Assembly: GCA_015657535.1 (NCBI GenBank)
Contig: JADHZB010001721.1
Span: 1,548-65,547 of the forward strand
DNA from: Nephromyces sp. MM_2019
Lineage: Eukaryota; Apicomplexa; Aconoidasida; Nephromycida
Reading direction: 5' to 3'
DNA: 64,000 bases
The position numbers and the translations under genes were made by a program. Positions 50,026-63,600 of the stretch are shown one piece after another. Below the pieces are notes generated by a model, which searched no databases, was not told the DNA's origin, and worked only from the letters and a program-made list of their open reading frames with translations. Positions within the stretch are counted from its first letter, which is position 1. Every line of letters starts with the position of its first letter.

Positions 50026-53000
50026 CGTTGCACAGTGTTATGGATACCAAGGGCCTCATTTGTAAAGCCAACTATAGGCGCATGAAAGGGAGTTTAGATT
50101 AATCCCAAGGAGCGCCTTCTTACCCTGTTAGACAGTCGAGGTCTTAGTAGCTATCTTACCAAGCAAGTGTATCGCCTTCAGCGATCAAAACATAATAGTT
50201 ACAAACAAGAAAAGATGATTTCGCGAATTCTTGTCCTTTCTAATATCTAGGTTTAATTGCACTAGCTCTCTCGATACTATGCAATAAATAACCTTCGGTA
50301 GCGAAAGCTGGTGCAACATAAGCCTGGGTTCTTCGGAGCTAAGCATTTCAATGGCGATTATAAGCGCTGCGCTCTACTAAAACGTAGACCGTCAAAAGCA
50401 AGGAACAATATGTCAGCCAATCACAAGTTATTTAATACCCCAGGTGGGACACCCCATTATAACCGCAAAAGGAGCTACTTTTTCATTTTTAGGCCCTATG
50501 ATTACCTGGTTCCAAAATCATTGAGTCGTATTGAATGAACTGAATTTGCAGTCGCGCTTGAGCTCATTACCTGAGAGTGGTAGCGAGAACTATGTTGTCC
50601 CAGATACAAGCTTGCCCTGCGGTACAAATTTCTCAGAGGGAGAGCAGCATCCGATAAATATATCTCGAATTTAGGAAAAAGAATGGCACAAAATAAGCGA
50701 TTAATCTTAATCATGCACGAATTATTGTATTTTCTCAAAAATGGATTAAGGGATATAGGATCCTATCCATGTAGAACAAAAATTATTACATGATGATGCC
50801 ACAAAGTTACATGATCATAACCGAGCAGAGCTCCCCTCACCATCGGAAGGCCACGGAAATGGTTGAATAATAGTCAGTGGCACAAAAAGTTAATTTACCC
50901 TTTTATGCAAACAGTGCAGAGAACTGTGCCATATAATTGCCCGCCTCAGGTGGATCGCCGTTTGCATTACTTCTTCATCGACTGGCCCCATGGTGCATAT
51001 GCTCACTTGGTTGTAGCTTTTGTTCGCGACGAATTAGCCGCGGGCGACGTGCACTTAACAGTGTACACAGCGGCGGAATGGTGAAGGCGTAATCAGAGCA
51101 TGCTGGTACTCGATTGTATACCCGCCAATGTAAAAGTTATGTCAGTGTAATCTGTTGGGTCACGCATGTCGAGGTATTGAAGACACACTGGCAAACTTGC
51201 TATGGTCTCCGGCGGTTCCGCGCGCATTGTTCTGCTTATAGAGGATTATCTTACCAGTTCTTCCATTACTGCTACCCTCGAGCTGATGGTAAACCAAGGC
51301 CAGCTGTGGTGTACAGAATAGGTATCAGCGGTTATCGTGGCAAGCACTCGAAATTAGCCACTGACAACATACAGCAGTGTTTCATATTTCGAAACGGCTG
51401 CCCATATCTCCACCTCCCAAACTACCACTAGAGATACGATAAGAAATGACTTTTAGGTAGTAAAAGCATATTGCCTACAGTATCGGGCTGTATCACCATT
51501 TATAGACAACGAAAAAATACGCGCCAAGCGAAATCCCATTTTAAAAGGTCTCGGTTAGGTTCCTAATACAATAGATTAAACACACAGTATCTGGTCCCCC
51601 ATGTATGGAAAGCATCATGTGCCTGTAGAGCGCCACAAGCGCCTCAGCGTTTAACCTATTAGCTTTGCTTCTTCTATCTCGGCACTAGCTCTTTTGGTGA
51701 CTGGGAATGCACGTAAAATGCAGCGAAACCACCGATTTGACATCACCCAGTTAAATGCACTCTTAGCAATTGGATACTACCAGATAATATATCTCGCAGC
51801 TACTTAGCCAGGCAAGGACCTGCAATGAGTAAGCATCCGTGCTACAAGCGTGTGCGGAAATATACATGGGTGACAGACCATATTACATCGTCAGCTCTCT
51901 ATTCTTTACTGTTGCCTAAAAGAACCTGCTGTTAGTCACAAGCTACTAATAATAACAGCGAATTAACATAGAAAACGCAAGTACTAGACACCGAGTAAAT
52001 GGTTGCAAAGGCAGTGGCATGCTCGAAAACTGGTTCAAGACGTTCGCCAATTGCAGGATTCACCAGCTGTCTCGCTCTAAGCTAATTGAATTCCCGAGTG
52101 AAATGCTTAACACGCCTCGTAATTCATGAAAACATGGCGGCATCTACACCGCATCCTGCAATTACCAGCAATGCTGTTGAGCTCACCGCAAATCAGATCA
52201 GTGCCATAGCACTTTCTGTAACCTGCCCATGCAAGCCAAAATTTGAAAACTTTACTGCGCTAGAGTGCATCATAGGCAAAACTGGATTAGGATAATAGCA
52301 TTTCGCCTGTGCGCATTTAGCTCAAGCTGCACTGTGAAAGTTTGCTGCCACTGACGCGTAAACTACATCCTTACTGTAAATGCTTAGCTGCAACAATGAA
52401 TGCTGGGGGTTCTACCGCTAAATTAAATGTCAGCATTAAAAGTCGAACATGGCACTCTCTCGCTGATGCAGTTGACGTGCACATACAGATAATCACGTAT
52501 ATTTTGCCAATGGGGCCCCCTACATAATACCGTGCATTTCTCACGCCTGCAAATCATACATTGGCTACTGCAAATTACAGTCCAAGGAATAACCGCTATG
52601 CCTCGTGAAGAAGAGCACTAGAGGTAGCGATGATCAGGCACATCTGGCCAGCAGCATTACTTGCCCATTAAGCAGGCAGCGAAGAGAGACCTTCAGTGAT
52701 TGAACATTGGTATTCTCGGAAGGATACATGCAAGGCGGCGGTGGCTACTACATGCATTAGACTAGTCAAGCATCACACAAAATCCCAACTTGAAGAGAAT
52801 GCAACAGAAATGCTAGCAGGTAGCCAAAGCTTAGCCTCATGGAGTCCAACATAGTCAAGTAAAATCACCAGCAGCTTCATGATTGCTCGTGTGCAATATA
52901 TATCATATAATTGAGAACAATTACTCGATAATGGGTGTAATCTCTAGAAAAAAGCATAAGCAAACAGCAAACATTCACGCATGGCTTCGGCAACAATGGG

Positions 53001-54663
53001 AGTGCTACTCCCTCTTACAAGTGTTAAGCGAATAAGGTGAACAGGCATAGTTGAAATATGTGCGATATAGTCAAGTGGTACAGTCATACCGGCGGCTCAA
53101 ACTTCAAGCAAACCAACTTTTGAGTTGTGCATATCAGAATACCCAAAAAAAGAGTCTATGCATCAGCAACTCATGCCACAACCATAACTTCACGATGATT
53201 GCAAAAAAATTGCCGCTCAAATTAAATAATTTTCTTCCCAACAATTTATCGTACCAGTGAGGGGCAAAATTTAAGTAAAGAGCCCTTCTAGACAGCTCTC
53301 GGCCATATGGTTAGAGTAAACCTTGTACTTCCAATACAACAACCGGCCAAAGTCAAGACAATGTTATGAGATGAAATACAGGAGTGAGCATGACCTGGTC
53401 AAAGGTATTCTTTTAATGGACTAGCTACCCAGATATTCGAGCTCACATTCATAAAGCATGGAATTCCACCAATACAACCTGAGAATGATTTTAAAGGCTG
53501 CAAGAGTACTACAAAGTAGAAAAAAATTTTAAGTCCGTTGATTAATGCTTGGAAATTACACGCACAGGATACCTCATATTACGCAAAACAGCAGTAAAAA
53601 GTAAAAACATCAAGATGAGCGCAAAAGTTGAAAGTATTTGGCGCCTTTTTTCAAGATGTAAAACAAAGTAGCGAAAGTAGCTTTAAGCTAAAAGAACATG
53701 AGTAATTATGAGACAGAACAGACTAAATAATTCAATCACACAAAAGTCATTAAATTCCCAGAGACAAATCAGAACCCAGAACCATATCACTCCAACAATT
53801 AAGCACAATTCTTCTACATACCATCGTAAATCAACTCAAAAGTAGAACAAAACAACGATTAAAACGAAATAAAAAATTTAAAATAAGGTAAAAATATTAC
53901 AATTTTAAAAAGTAAAAATGATCGGAATTCATTCCCGTAAACGAAACAGTCGTGGAAACATCAAATAGAGCAAATATGGCAAATAAAAGAGTTCTAGAAG
54001 TAGTATCCATAAAAAAATTACACAGTAGACAGCAAAGCAGCACTATAAAGTACAGTGGGAGACTCTCAGAGAGTAAAAGGACAGAAAAAAGCCTTAATGA
54101 TAGTGCGCGTATTCTCTGAGTAGCGCAATGCTTTTACTCCGTACGAACTATGATGACAGCCTGCAAATTAAAGTTAGCCGCTAGGTGGATAAAAAAGATA
54201 AAACTAGGCGCAAAAAGTCCTTCAGAGTGCAACGTATTTTTTCACTTGAAAGTAAGCTACGATAAGTATGAGACACATCAAATTATACCACTTTCGATTT
54301 CAATACCGCTTAATGATTCTAGTGTGAGAGCTCCACTACGGAAATTCAGAAGCACAATAATTTTTCATGGAGTTAGCAAGTCAGCTTTCAGTAGGCACTT
54401 TACAGTCACAGATATTCCCATAGAAAACTTTTCTAAGCCAAAAAATATCTAAAAAGAGAGCAAAAATTTTTTTAACTCCATCCTTAGAAATGCTACGGGT
54501 ACTCTATCTGCGTTTAAAAAACCCCGCCAGAATAGTAAAAGCCTATTTTGATTCCTTCATCTCTACATCAAGTCATGCTTCCAAAAATCACAACCCTCAT
54601 TCACTACATCCGGTCCTCTTATTAAATCCGCTTAAATTCAGCATCTCTCACTGACGAACCTAT
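50026..54663. other. 4.6 kb with no recognisable gene
   Basis: Somewhat less T/A-skewed than the intronic regions. Frames of up to about 105 codons exist (51114-51431, 54150-54452), but their composition is not convincing and no family is recognised. The 54150-54452 frame lies 210 bp beyond the phosphatase stop on the opposite strand. Confidence 0.45.
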
Positions 54664-55584
54664 CTACAGGAAATAAGGCACTACCGCCCTAGAAGCTACA
54701 GAATCATGGCTCTCCTGCGTTTCCTTAAAGATTATGAACTTTCGCTGCAAATCTTCTGAAACTTGCAGAATAGACGCAACATTCCCACACATGTAGCAGT
54801 AGTTAGGCGCAGACCAGACAGTTACTAGAGGTGCACTATCAAACATATACTTATAGCCTTCCATCACCATCTGGTGAGCTCTTGATATAAGCTTCAAGCC
54901 ATTAACTTGATTAAAGCGCTTCACTACACGTTCACCAAATAACCATCCTGCACCCCGGGGATTCAATGCCCATTCTTCAATAAGCTCAGGGTCAGACCAT
55001 ACTACGTCCAAGAAGGCTCCAGAGGTAGGGAACTCCTGAAATCGATACATACCACGAAGCTGGTCCAGGCATCTCATCTTTGGAGACAATCCGCCGTGCA
55101 CACAGAAGATGGTGCCATCTACAACCGCCCCCAATGTCAAATAGTCAAAAACATCGGTACAATACTTCCATGCGTTGATATTCCCATACTTTCTGATGCA
55201 CTCATCATAAAATCCGTAAGTCATGGTAATCTGTCTAGATTCGTGGTTACCTCGCAAAAGCGTTACCTTATCCGGGAATCTCAGTTTCAAAAGCAGCAAA
55301 TACTGAAAGGTTTCGACACTATTATACCCTCTATCAACATAGTCCCCAAGGAAAACGTAGTGCTGCTCGGGTAACTCTCCACCTACAGCGAAGAGTTCCC
55401 GCAAGTCGTAAAATTGACCATGGATATCGCCACAAATAGTGACTGGGGTTGAAATTGCCTTCACATTGTTTTCCTCAATTAAAAGCTCTTTTACCTTCTC
55501 GCATACAATCCAGAGGTCCCTTTCTGACAACGGTTGAGGCTTGGGTAAACGAAATTGCTCGATCCAACGGTCCACATCAGCCAT
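54664..55584 (-). CDS. PPP6C: PP6/SIT4-type serine/threonine phosphatase catalytic subunit
   Basis: 306 residues, intronless, full length for the PP2A/PP4/PP6 group. Metal-binding and catalytic motifs are all present: GDIHG 52-56, GDYVDRG 80-86, GNHE 112-115, HGG 163-165, RAHQ 235-238 and SAPNYCY 258-264. The C-terminus ends PYFL, the family tail whose leucine is carboxymethylated. Features shared with PP6 more than PP4 are NINAWKYCTDVFDYLTL, WALNPRGAGWLFG and the VPYFL-like end. A PP4 or divergent PP2A assignment remains possible. One oddity is Met265 in NYCYMCGN, where the PP2A group I know has Arg (NYCYRCGN). ATG 55584 gives the usual family N-terminal length. The gene lies alone between two long gene-poor stretches. 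Confidence 0.93.
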   Translation of the reverse strand: MADVDRWIEQFRLPKPQPLSERDLWIVCEKVKELLIEENNVKAISTPVTICGDIHGQFYDLRELFAVGGELPEQHYVFLGDYVDRGYNSVETFQYLLLLKLRFPDKVTLLRGNHESRQITMTYGFYDECIRKYGNINAWKYCTDVFDYLTLGAVVDGTIFCVHGGLSPKMRCLDQLRGMYRFQEFPTSGAFLDVVWSDPELIEEWALNPRGAGWLFGERVVKRFNQVNGLKLISRAHQMVMEGYKYMFDSAPLVTVWSAPNYCYMCGNVASILQVSEDLQRKFIIFKETQESHDSVASRAVVPYFL

Positions 55585-57990
55585 TGCAGCAGTCAGAAAC
55601 GTGAGCCAGAATAGGGAATAGGACTTGCTGGGGCAGCCTGATTTGATAAAGATAAACTTCTCCTATTTATATTGCCCCACTTAATCCATATCCAGCCTTA
55701 CCTTTCCTAGCTTATTTGCTAAGGCCTATGAAGCCTGAGGGTGCAAGGTAAGATGACGGGCCTCCACACAGGAGTGCCAAAAGAGATGTATTTCCTCGTG
55801 TATCCGTATATTTACTCGCAGATACATTGCTACCCATAAAAAACCAATTAAGGAATATAATTTGATTGGGTAAAGCAGTGCCAAATTAGTGAAACGCAGT
55901 CTTCTTGTGACTAAGCAAAATTTCACAAGGGTAGACCAACTCGTAGCGGCACGTCAGTTCATCACAGGCTAACTCAACAGAGTAAACGATTTATAAACTC
56001 TACCCTGTTTTCAGCCGTTGTTTGTGCAGATTAGATATATTTTCCGTCAAATTCTAAGTTCAGTTCCAGTGTATACAGGATGAAAAAAGCAGCCTTCATA
56101 TCTTCTCAAGAAGTAGGTCCACAGCGTTGGTTACAGAAATATCAAAAAACTTGGCATAGTTATCTCACGCACCACAATTAGAGGCTAACAGTCAAATAAA
56201 AGCGTGAGACATATCTTCCTCTTCAAGGACTAAGCCACAGTATAACCTTGCCTGCTTTGGTCGGCAGAAACAGCAGTACGTACAAACATGGTTAAAAACT
56301 ACATTTTAAAAAAGGACCGTCATTCAGTCACAGCCATTAAAAATAGGTATGTCCAAGAGAAATTGAACTGAACAAGTAAAAATTTCTTCTCTTCTGTTTC
56401 TTAATCAGGACTTTTGCAGCACGCTATCGTCAGTCAGCAAGGAAATAAATTTATGGCGCATCTAGGCGATCAGGAATGTCATATATGTCATGAGGCTAGA
56501 AAAGTAAACCATACCTCCAAAGTGGGTCTGCAGCTTGCACCATGGCCTCAGAAGAGGAAATAACTTTTAGGAACAACGAATATAGGAAGGATAGGAAGTT
56601 AGCGCTGAATTTTGGTACAAGCGCTCATGCGCAGTTCAAAAGTAGAAATAAACTTTGCAAAAAAGCGGTCAGCGGCCATGTTACTGGTGTAACTTATATT
56701 AGTTCATCTTCGCGCGCAACTTGGCAAGTACCGACAAAGCGAATCTGGCGATAGTCTTGGCGCGTCGCAGCATTGTAAATGCGATATATTATATATAAAT
56801 ATATATATATATATATATGGCATAACATAAGGACTGTAAGCGGGTTCAAAGCCAGTCAAAACAAGGTCTCTCATGCAAGAATCGTTTTCTTTAATTGTAC
56901 GCCTCTTGCTTGTCTGGAATGGTGGGCTAATCAATTTTGAGCCTAGAATCAAAGTGGTGCACGCACTGATAAACTATAGCTTCAGATTGCATATTCAGTA
57001 TAATATCTGCCACTCGCTCACGGTCCCAGCGACTGGATTACTGGATTAAGGGCTATTTCTGCATGCCGAGGTAATATCTATCCTGCAGCTTGAATTCCAT
57101 GCCAATCTAGCTTGAATTTATGATTTTGCAGTTATTTTATTCTGATCCAAAAGACGCGCTTTTCGGCCATCATATACTAAAGTTATAGCTATGGTCTGGC
57201 ACTTTCGTTTTCTCAGTAATTACGATCTTTTTAGAGCTTTGGAAGCATCTTGCAACTGTATTTTTCATATATTCTGATTGAGACCGGTTGAGGGTTTTAT
57301 TAAATGATTAATTTCATGTCGCTAATATCGGCCCAAAGTGATATAGGAATACACCTTTTTCCAATATTAGCAGTGGTCCTACGCGTGACAACACTTCTCT
57401 CATTTTACCTCGTCTGGTTATGGCAAGCCTCCGCTAAAACTGCAGAAATTCACATTTTGCACTTGTCTTTAGGCATAAACTGTAGGTTACAGTGCAAGAA
57501 GCTGTGAATCCGGAAAAAATAAGAGTGTTTCCAAGATAGTGTTTATTTGGAAAATTAGATCGACTTAGACCACTTAAAGTGTACTTCAAAATTTTTTTCA
57601 GAGTAGAACCCAAGCCTGTGTTTTTGAATATTGCTACAATGATGAACTAGTACCGCAAACTGCGGTGATTCAAAGCCAGTTTTTGCATATATATTGATAT
57701 TTAGAATACAAACCGATAAAGTAATCATATAAGCGTTTCACCAGTTGTATTCATTGTGTAGCAACATAACATATGGCTGTCGCTAATCAGGTGAGAGTAG
57801 TATGGGGATGGGAAGAAGAGAGACTTCAATAAAATTAGCAGGTTAGCGCCGATAAGGCTCCCGCTATTGTTAAGCTTGGATTGTACAACAAAATAGCCTA
57901 CATATCACTACCTCTTAGATAATATGGCACTCTACGTATGAAACTTAGCCTTAATGTGTGGTGATCTCACGCTCACAAATAGTTGCTAGT

Positions 57991-58175
57991 GCTTCACAAA
58001 TGCAGCGACATTCTGCTCTTCTCTAGTCACTCCTTAGCTATTAGATTTCATTGGTGCTTGCATGGTTTTATACAAGAAAGCAAATCTCCAAAATGCTTCA
58101 CAAATACAGCGAAATTCTACTCTTCTCTAGTCACTCCTTAGCTAATGAATTTCACGAGTGCTTGCATAAAATTAC
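57991..58175. repeat. ~104-bp tandem duplication
   Basis: GCTTCACAAATGCAGCGACA starts at 57991 and GCTTCACAAATACAGCGAAA at 58095. The next ~60 bp (including TCTTCTCTAGTCACTCCTTA) match closely in both copies, and the copies end with GTGCTTGCAT. Two copies, spaced 104 bp, with several substitutions. Confidence 0.8.
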
Positions 58176-59121
58176 GGAGGAAAAAACATGTATATATTAT
58201 TAGATGCAACGCATCACAAAGCATCTTACTCGGAAATGGGGGCAATGCAGTTCCGTATCTGATTCCCGGTGCACACGCGCCGACGTGCACACGCGAGTTC
58301 ATCCACGACACAGCGTAACAGTATGGCTCTAGTAGATACATTGCTACCACCATGAAGGACCTAACCTAGTCAGCACGATACCGACTACAAATGCGATGGG
58401 TTCTAAGTTTTCGTCTGCCGCATCATGACAAAACTCCCGCGTTGGGCCATCGTGCATGTTTAGCCGTCAGCGCTGCACTACGACAGGTGTATATATAAGG
58501 GCTAATAAGCATATAGGAATATCATCACGTCAGGTGGTCGTTGATGGTACCACAACGGATACTTTACGACATTAAATTCTGTAAGGGGATACCATGCTCT
58601 GCGATATTAAACTCTGCAATGTAATACTACCCACTGTGTGTTGCTTTTGTGGAACATGTTCGACCGTGGAACCAGGGACTTGTAACAACCCATATAAGGG
58701 GGAATCCTTTAGACTGACATGCTTGAAGGATGGCCGAGGCTTCGTGCCGAGAAACTTGCCTTTAGATATTTTTCATCTGATCTGACAATTATATTTACCC
58801 TTGTTCTTTAATCTGCCTGTAAGTTTACATGCCTATTCCTGTAAAAGCTGCTTATATCTTTCCACAGCTCACATATGGCATCAAGGAGTCAATGAAGACA
58901 AATTTGCTCATCTTTGAGCTATCGCATGTTTTTTTTTGTTTTTCTCCTGCAGAAAGTGGTGTATACCTCGTTCACAGACTCAGCCCTGTTCCTGAACTAC
59001 ATGAAGGCGACTTGTGTCTTACGTGCTTACATTTAAGAGTAGAGAGTCATGAGGCAGCAGAGTGCTTCCTTGTCCCACGTTAAACGTGAGGATGAAGGCT
59101 CTAGCTATCAGATACGCATGC

Positions 59122-59508
59122 TTAGTAACCTTGCGTCGGAAGTCGGACCGGCCGATCAGCAGGTAGTTGTCGAATTTTGAGAGGTTTTTTTCTCTTTTGT
59201 TGGACTTTTTTATAGGCCTTTTTATCTCTGGTATTGAGCTTTTTTTTCACTTCTTTTAGGCACGCTTTTTCCAATTTTTTAGGCGTTTTTTTCTCTTTTT
59301 TTAGGTGTGCTTTTTCACTTTTTTGGTTGACCTTTGCTCCCTTACGCATTTTACTGAAGATGCATGTTTTAGCTTGATGGGCATGAATCGCATCGCGATG
59401 CAACACCTTCGTGTATAGGCTTTTCATTTTCACATGTCTAAAATTCTGACGTATGTGATATACGGGCTTCATATTCAAGAATTGTTGATTATTAGCATGG
59501 TATACCAA
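59122..59508 (-). other. Lys-rich frame over a T-rich tract, probably not a gene
   Basis: The minus strand is open for 128 codons. Roughly residues 55-115 are lysine-dominated units (EKAHLKKEKK, LEKACLKEVKK, DKKAYKKVQQ), produced by T-runs on the plus strand spaced about 30-45 bp. No splice or homology support. Coding as a basic repeat protein cannot be excluded. Confidence 0.2.
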
Positions 59509-60658
59509 AAAAATACTACGCGTTGTTTAGCGTGAGTTTAAATCTCTTTTTTTGAAATTCTTCATGTTCAAGTGCTTCACTGGCAATGAATGGCCTGCGC
59601 TTATTATGTCTCCCTACCCCCTGTCTAACTCTTATAAGGAGGGTTCCGTAGCGATTATCGTACAGCTATATCTTGCTTAAGCTAGTTGCTGTGTCTGCCT
59701 GTTCGTGCTTATGCAGTTATAAAGTTCAATTACTTTGAGTTTCTCTTGGCATTATGCTGACTGTAGCTGAAACCCTCCAATTTGGCAATAAATTGCCCTA
59801 CGCGAGGCCCTTCAACTTTGTGTTTTGTGCATATTGCAAACTATTTTTCAACCGTGTGTTTTTTGTGTGATGCCACTTACTTTTTCTACATATATACTAC
59901 CCCGCTGTATCCTTTTTTTGTTGCATTTAATCTTTTTTGTTTGAAATGAATACTCAAAAGCCTGCTCTCCTATTTAGGCTGAAAATAGAATTTTCACCTT
60001 ATTGGCTTGCTGATAAAGTGGTGCAATATGTGCCGCTCTGCGCTAAGTTGAATTTAGTGTATACATTTTTTGCAAATTCTTGGTATAGTTTTCTGTGAAA
60101 TATGTGGAAATTTTTCTGTATGGTTTGCAAGTTTTTTGAGCTAAAATTTTTTGTTACCCTTGGCTTTTTTTATTTATTCAATTGCGGACTTTACACTCTT
60201 TATGGCTCCATTATATGCAAAGTGGATCGCGTGCGCGTTGCAAGGTAATTGCTTGATTTTATTATGCATACAACGCTGAAATAAACATTAGTACCTAGTC
60301 ATACTTCAATGAATGAGCCTTTTTATGCTAACTGCAACGTCCATGCAGAAAATTTTAGCATGTAGTCTGGCTCCAAGATAATCGAGGAAAAAAGTTTTTT
60401 TGGCTTATTGCTGCAAAATTTAGGAATATTTCGCAGTATATTCTACTCTCATTGAAAGTTTTGCGTTGATTCATAATACCTAAGACTGCTTCATTATCTT
60501 CTATTCCCGCTTCTGTTTATCTGGCTCAATTTGATGATGGCGGTTTTCTGTATTATTCACAGTGCGTGGGGAGAATCGAAGCTTGAATTGCATTTGCTCC
60601 AATTGTAGCTCATTCAAATTAGCGTTTTTGCATCCCTTGGCTTTTAATTTCTTAGAAT

Positions 60659-63600
60659 ATGCAGAGCAGTGTCTTACAAACTAGACCAAACTGGGAAAAG
60701 GTGTGTGCTGTTGGCCTTATAAGCGAAGCTTTAATACCAGTCTTGAGCTCATTTCACTCGTTGTCTTTGCGTGAAAAATTTGAGCTCTTCAAATCAGTAA
60801 GTGTTCGGCGAATTTCGTGACTTTTGCGAGTTTATTATTTCAGGATAATCCTTCTTTTCGAGTCTTCTTCATTGAAAAAGAGTTTAGCTGCTATCATTCT
60901 TTTGTTTAATATAGTTTTTACGTGGTAGAATATTGTGTTTTTAGTCATATTATTACTTTTCTGCTGTGTTGTTTCACTCTTTATATTGCTTAAGTCTTCA
61001 CTCACGACTTCAATGATGTCTCTATTAAAGACAAGATTAATGCTGGATTAACCTCCTAAGAACAGCGGAAGTCATATCTAGAGTGATTGATTTACAACTT
61101 CATACTGCATTTATGCTACTTCTGATTGATGTCGAATGCAAGTTTCTAAGCGTGAAGATGATATTCTTATCTTCCATTGTGCTCTATTGATATTTGATGT
61201 TTTAAGCGCTACTTTTTTAGCTTTCGTCATACTCTATTGATATTTGATGTTTTAAGCTGTTTTTTGTTACTCTTTAAGAATACAAGTTTTCGGAAGTGTT
61301 TGCTAAGATGTCGCGGTTATTTTTCTATATAGAGAATGAAACGCGTGGTCTCTTATTATGTTCTTTGTTAATAGTAGCGTTTTTTGGATTTTTTTTGTCC
61401 AAGTTATCTTCCTTGCCGATTTCTGGCCATCTGGCTTCTTCTCTCGTTGGACGTTTTCTCTTTGAATACTTTACAGTTTTCTCTCCAAGCTTTCATTCTT
61501 CCTCTTTATTTTTTTCAAACTGCTTTTTAGCATCAGTGGATCCTATCGTATCATCTATTAGCTGTTTTTATTATCAGGATTCGAGGATAGTCCCTGCTTT
61601 GTTTCGGTCTTTGCTTTCCGTTGATGACCCGGTTCTCCTTCGATATGTGCTGACAGTTTTCTATTCCCTTGTCAGAGGTCACTCAAAGCTTGAATTCTGA
61701 GTTTGCTGTGTCCATGCGGATGCTTTGTTGCAAATCCTTTTTTTCCAGAATAATACGCTGCACCTAATACGTATAGTCCTTCTTTTAACCCCTTTTTTGT
61801 TTCCTGATTGCCCCCTTAATGCAGTAAATGCAATTTTTCCACGTTTTCACGCTTATCAAGCGATAACCAGCTCCTTGTGTGTGTACTTCCTTCTTTAAGC
61901 TTCTTTTTTTCAGATGACACAAGCAGATATGACCTCATTTGTCGCCAATTCGACAGCAGGGAGGTAGTCTCTGCCTGCAGCCAGATTCTCAGCAATCCTA
62001 AAGTTGATAGATATACGGCCAACAAAACCTGCTTCTTACTGTCAGGCTTCATGTGGTAAGAAGGGAATGAGTTTTGATTTGTGCTTATGCCCTTTTTTTA
62101 CATGATTCCGTATGAGCTATTGCGTATCAAAAATAGATTCAAATGATAGACTTAAACCATACGATAAACGAATCATAAAGATTATAATAATTATCCTATA
62201 TTGCTACTAATATTGGGTGTTTCTCATCCTTTTATTTGGGTAAAGTTGAGTTTTTTACTATGTTAATTATCTTATGGCTGATATGGGTGTGTTTGGGTCT
62301 ATTTCTCAGCTCAGGTTGATTATTGGTTTTTTAAATTGCTAGGAATTCTTCTGCTTTGTCTATTACGTATCGCTGTTTTTCTTTCTCATTTAGTTGATAA
62401 TAAATATACTTTACGTTTTACTACATTTGCTTGGTTTTAAAAGGGCATTAAAATGCTTTTTTCTTCATTTTTCATCTCTATTTCTTGTGTGCAGATGTCT
62501 TATTTTTTACATCGCTGCAAATTCCTGAGTAATGCACAGCTCAAGGAAAATTTGATTTCTGCGATATATATATATATATATGAAGGAAGATTTATCTGTT
62601 TATATACTAGTGGATAATGGGTTTTTTTCACATTCCTTACACTACGCAGATAGTCTTACATTGATTTATAATCCCTTTAAATCAAAAGCGCCAAATTAGG
62701 CTACTATAAAAGTGGCGATTCTTATAGTATACCACCTGCGCTCAATTTTTTGCCTTTTGTAGAGACTGCTCGCTGACGTTACATACATCATGAAGAATGG
62801 CTAAGCTGAAGATTTTGTGTGTTACACTAATGTGAATTTCGCCATTTCTTTTTTTGTAGGAATTTTTGTACAAATACCCCGCTCTTTAGTGATGACAAAA
62901 AGAGTTTTTTTTTTCCTGCTTTTAGGAGCATTATGCTAGTGTTAAGATCTTTTGAAATATGTAATTCACCTGTTTACTTGATTTTCTCCATCGACTTTTT
63001 TTTGCTTGATAGCTTTGCGGCTAAAATCACTTTTTACTAATTTGTGCTTTCCTCCACTTTGCACCGCTGAAACACCCATTTGACCCTTTTATGGAGTGTG
63101 TTATTTTTTTTGAAAAATTTTGCCAACTTCTCAGCATCGGTTCATTGCTGTTTTTTTTATTAACTTCTTGCAGTAGAGCACCATCTAATGCTTTCTCTTT
63201 GCAAGAGGTCAAGGATTTTGCTGTAGGCCTCTTGAAGGGGGAAGGAATGACTATACATGGCGTATCAGAATCTGGAGTTCTTGATGCATTCATCAATCTA
63301 CTGAAGATATGTGAGTTTTAAGAGTATTGATCTTCAATGCTGGAGTTATGAGCTCCGCAAAATTTGAGTAACCTTTAGCTATAAAGCTTCGCGCTTGCAT
63401 TTTTGTACTGTTCCAGTCCATATTTCCCTATTGTATAGTTATTTAATGAAATCAACTAGTCTTGAAAAGACTGGCTTTTATGGTGTTAATTCTTGTATTC
63501 AACTGCAGAGTAGCTTCTGCATCTTTTTGGGGTATACCTGTGAAATTTTTTTTATAAATCTGATATGTTTTGGGATAATTTAGTATCCAAGTCTTTCATT

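Larger units (their letters stand above)
55585..60658. other. 5 kb without a convincing gene
   Basis: Contains the AT microsatellite 56783-56818, the 104-bp duplication at 57991, and a T-rich tract (59160-59340) that gives a lysine-rich 128-codon frame on the minus strand. From about 59.2 kb the plus strand becomes strongly T-rich like the introns downstream, so part of it may be a 5' UTR intron or promoter of the V-ATPase gene. A possible isolated exon at about 58955-59083 follows a good acceptor but has no partner. Confidence 0.45.

Noticed and set aside
56820..56870. tRNA-like GGTTCAAA box
   Set aside because: The flanking bases do not form a T-arm stem, and no matching A box or acceptor stem is present. 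I found no convincing tRNA or rRNA in the window.
61296..61577. N-terminal hydrophobic part of the 134-codon frame
   Set aside because: In intron 1 of VMA13; the CAG acceptor at 61577 joins exon 1 in phase 0 and gives the family sequence.
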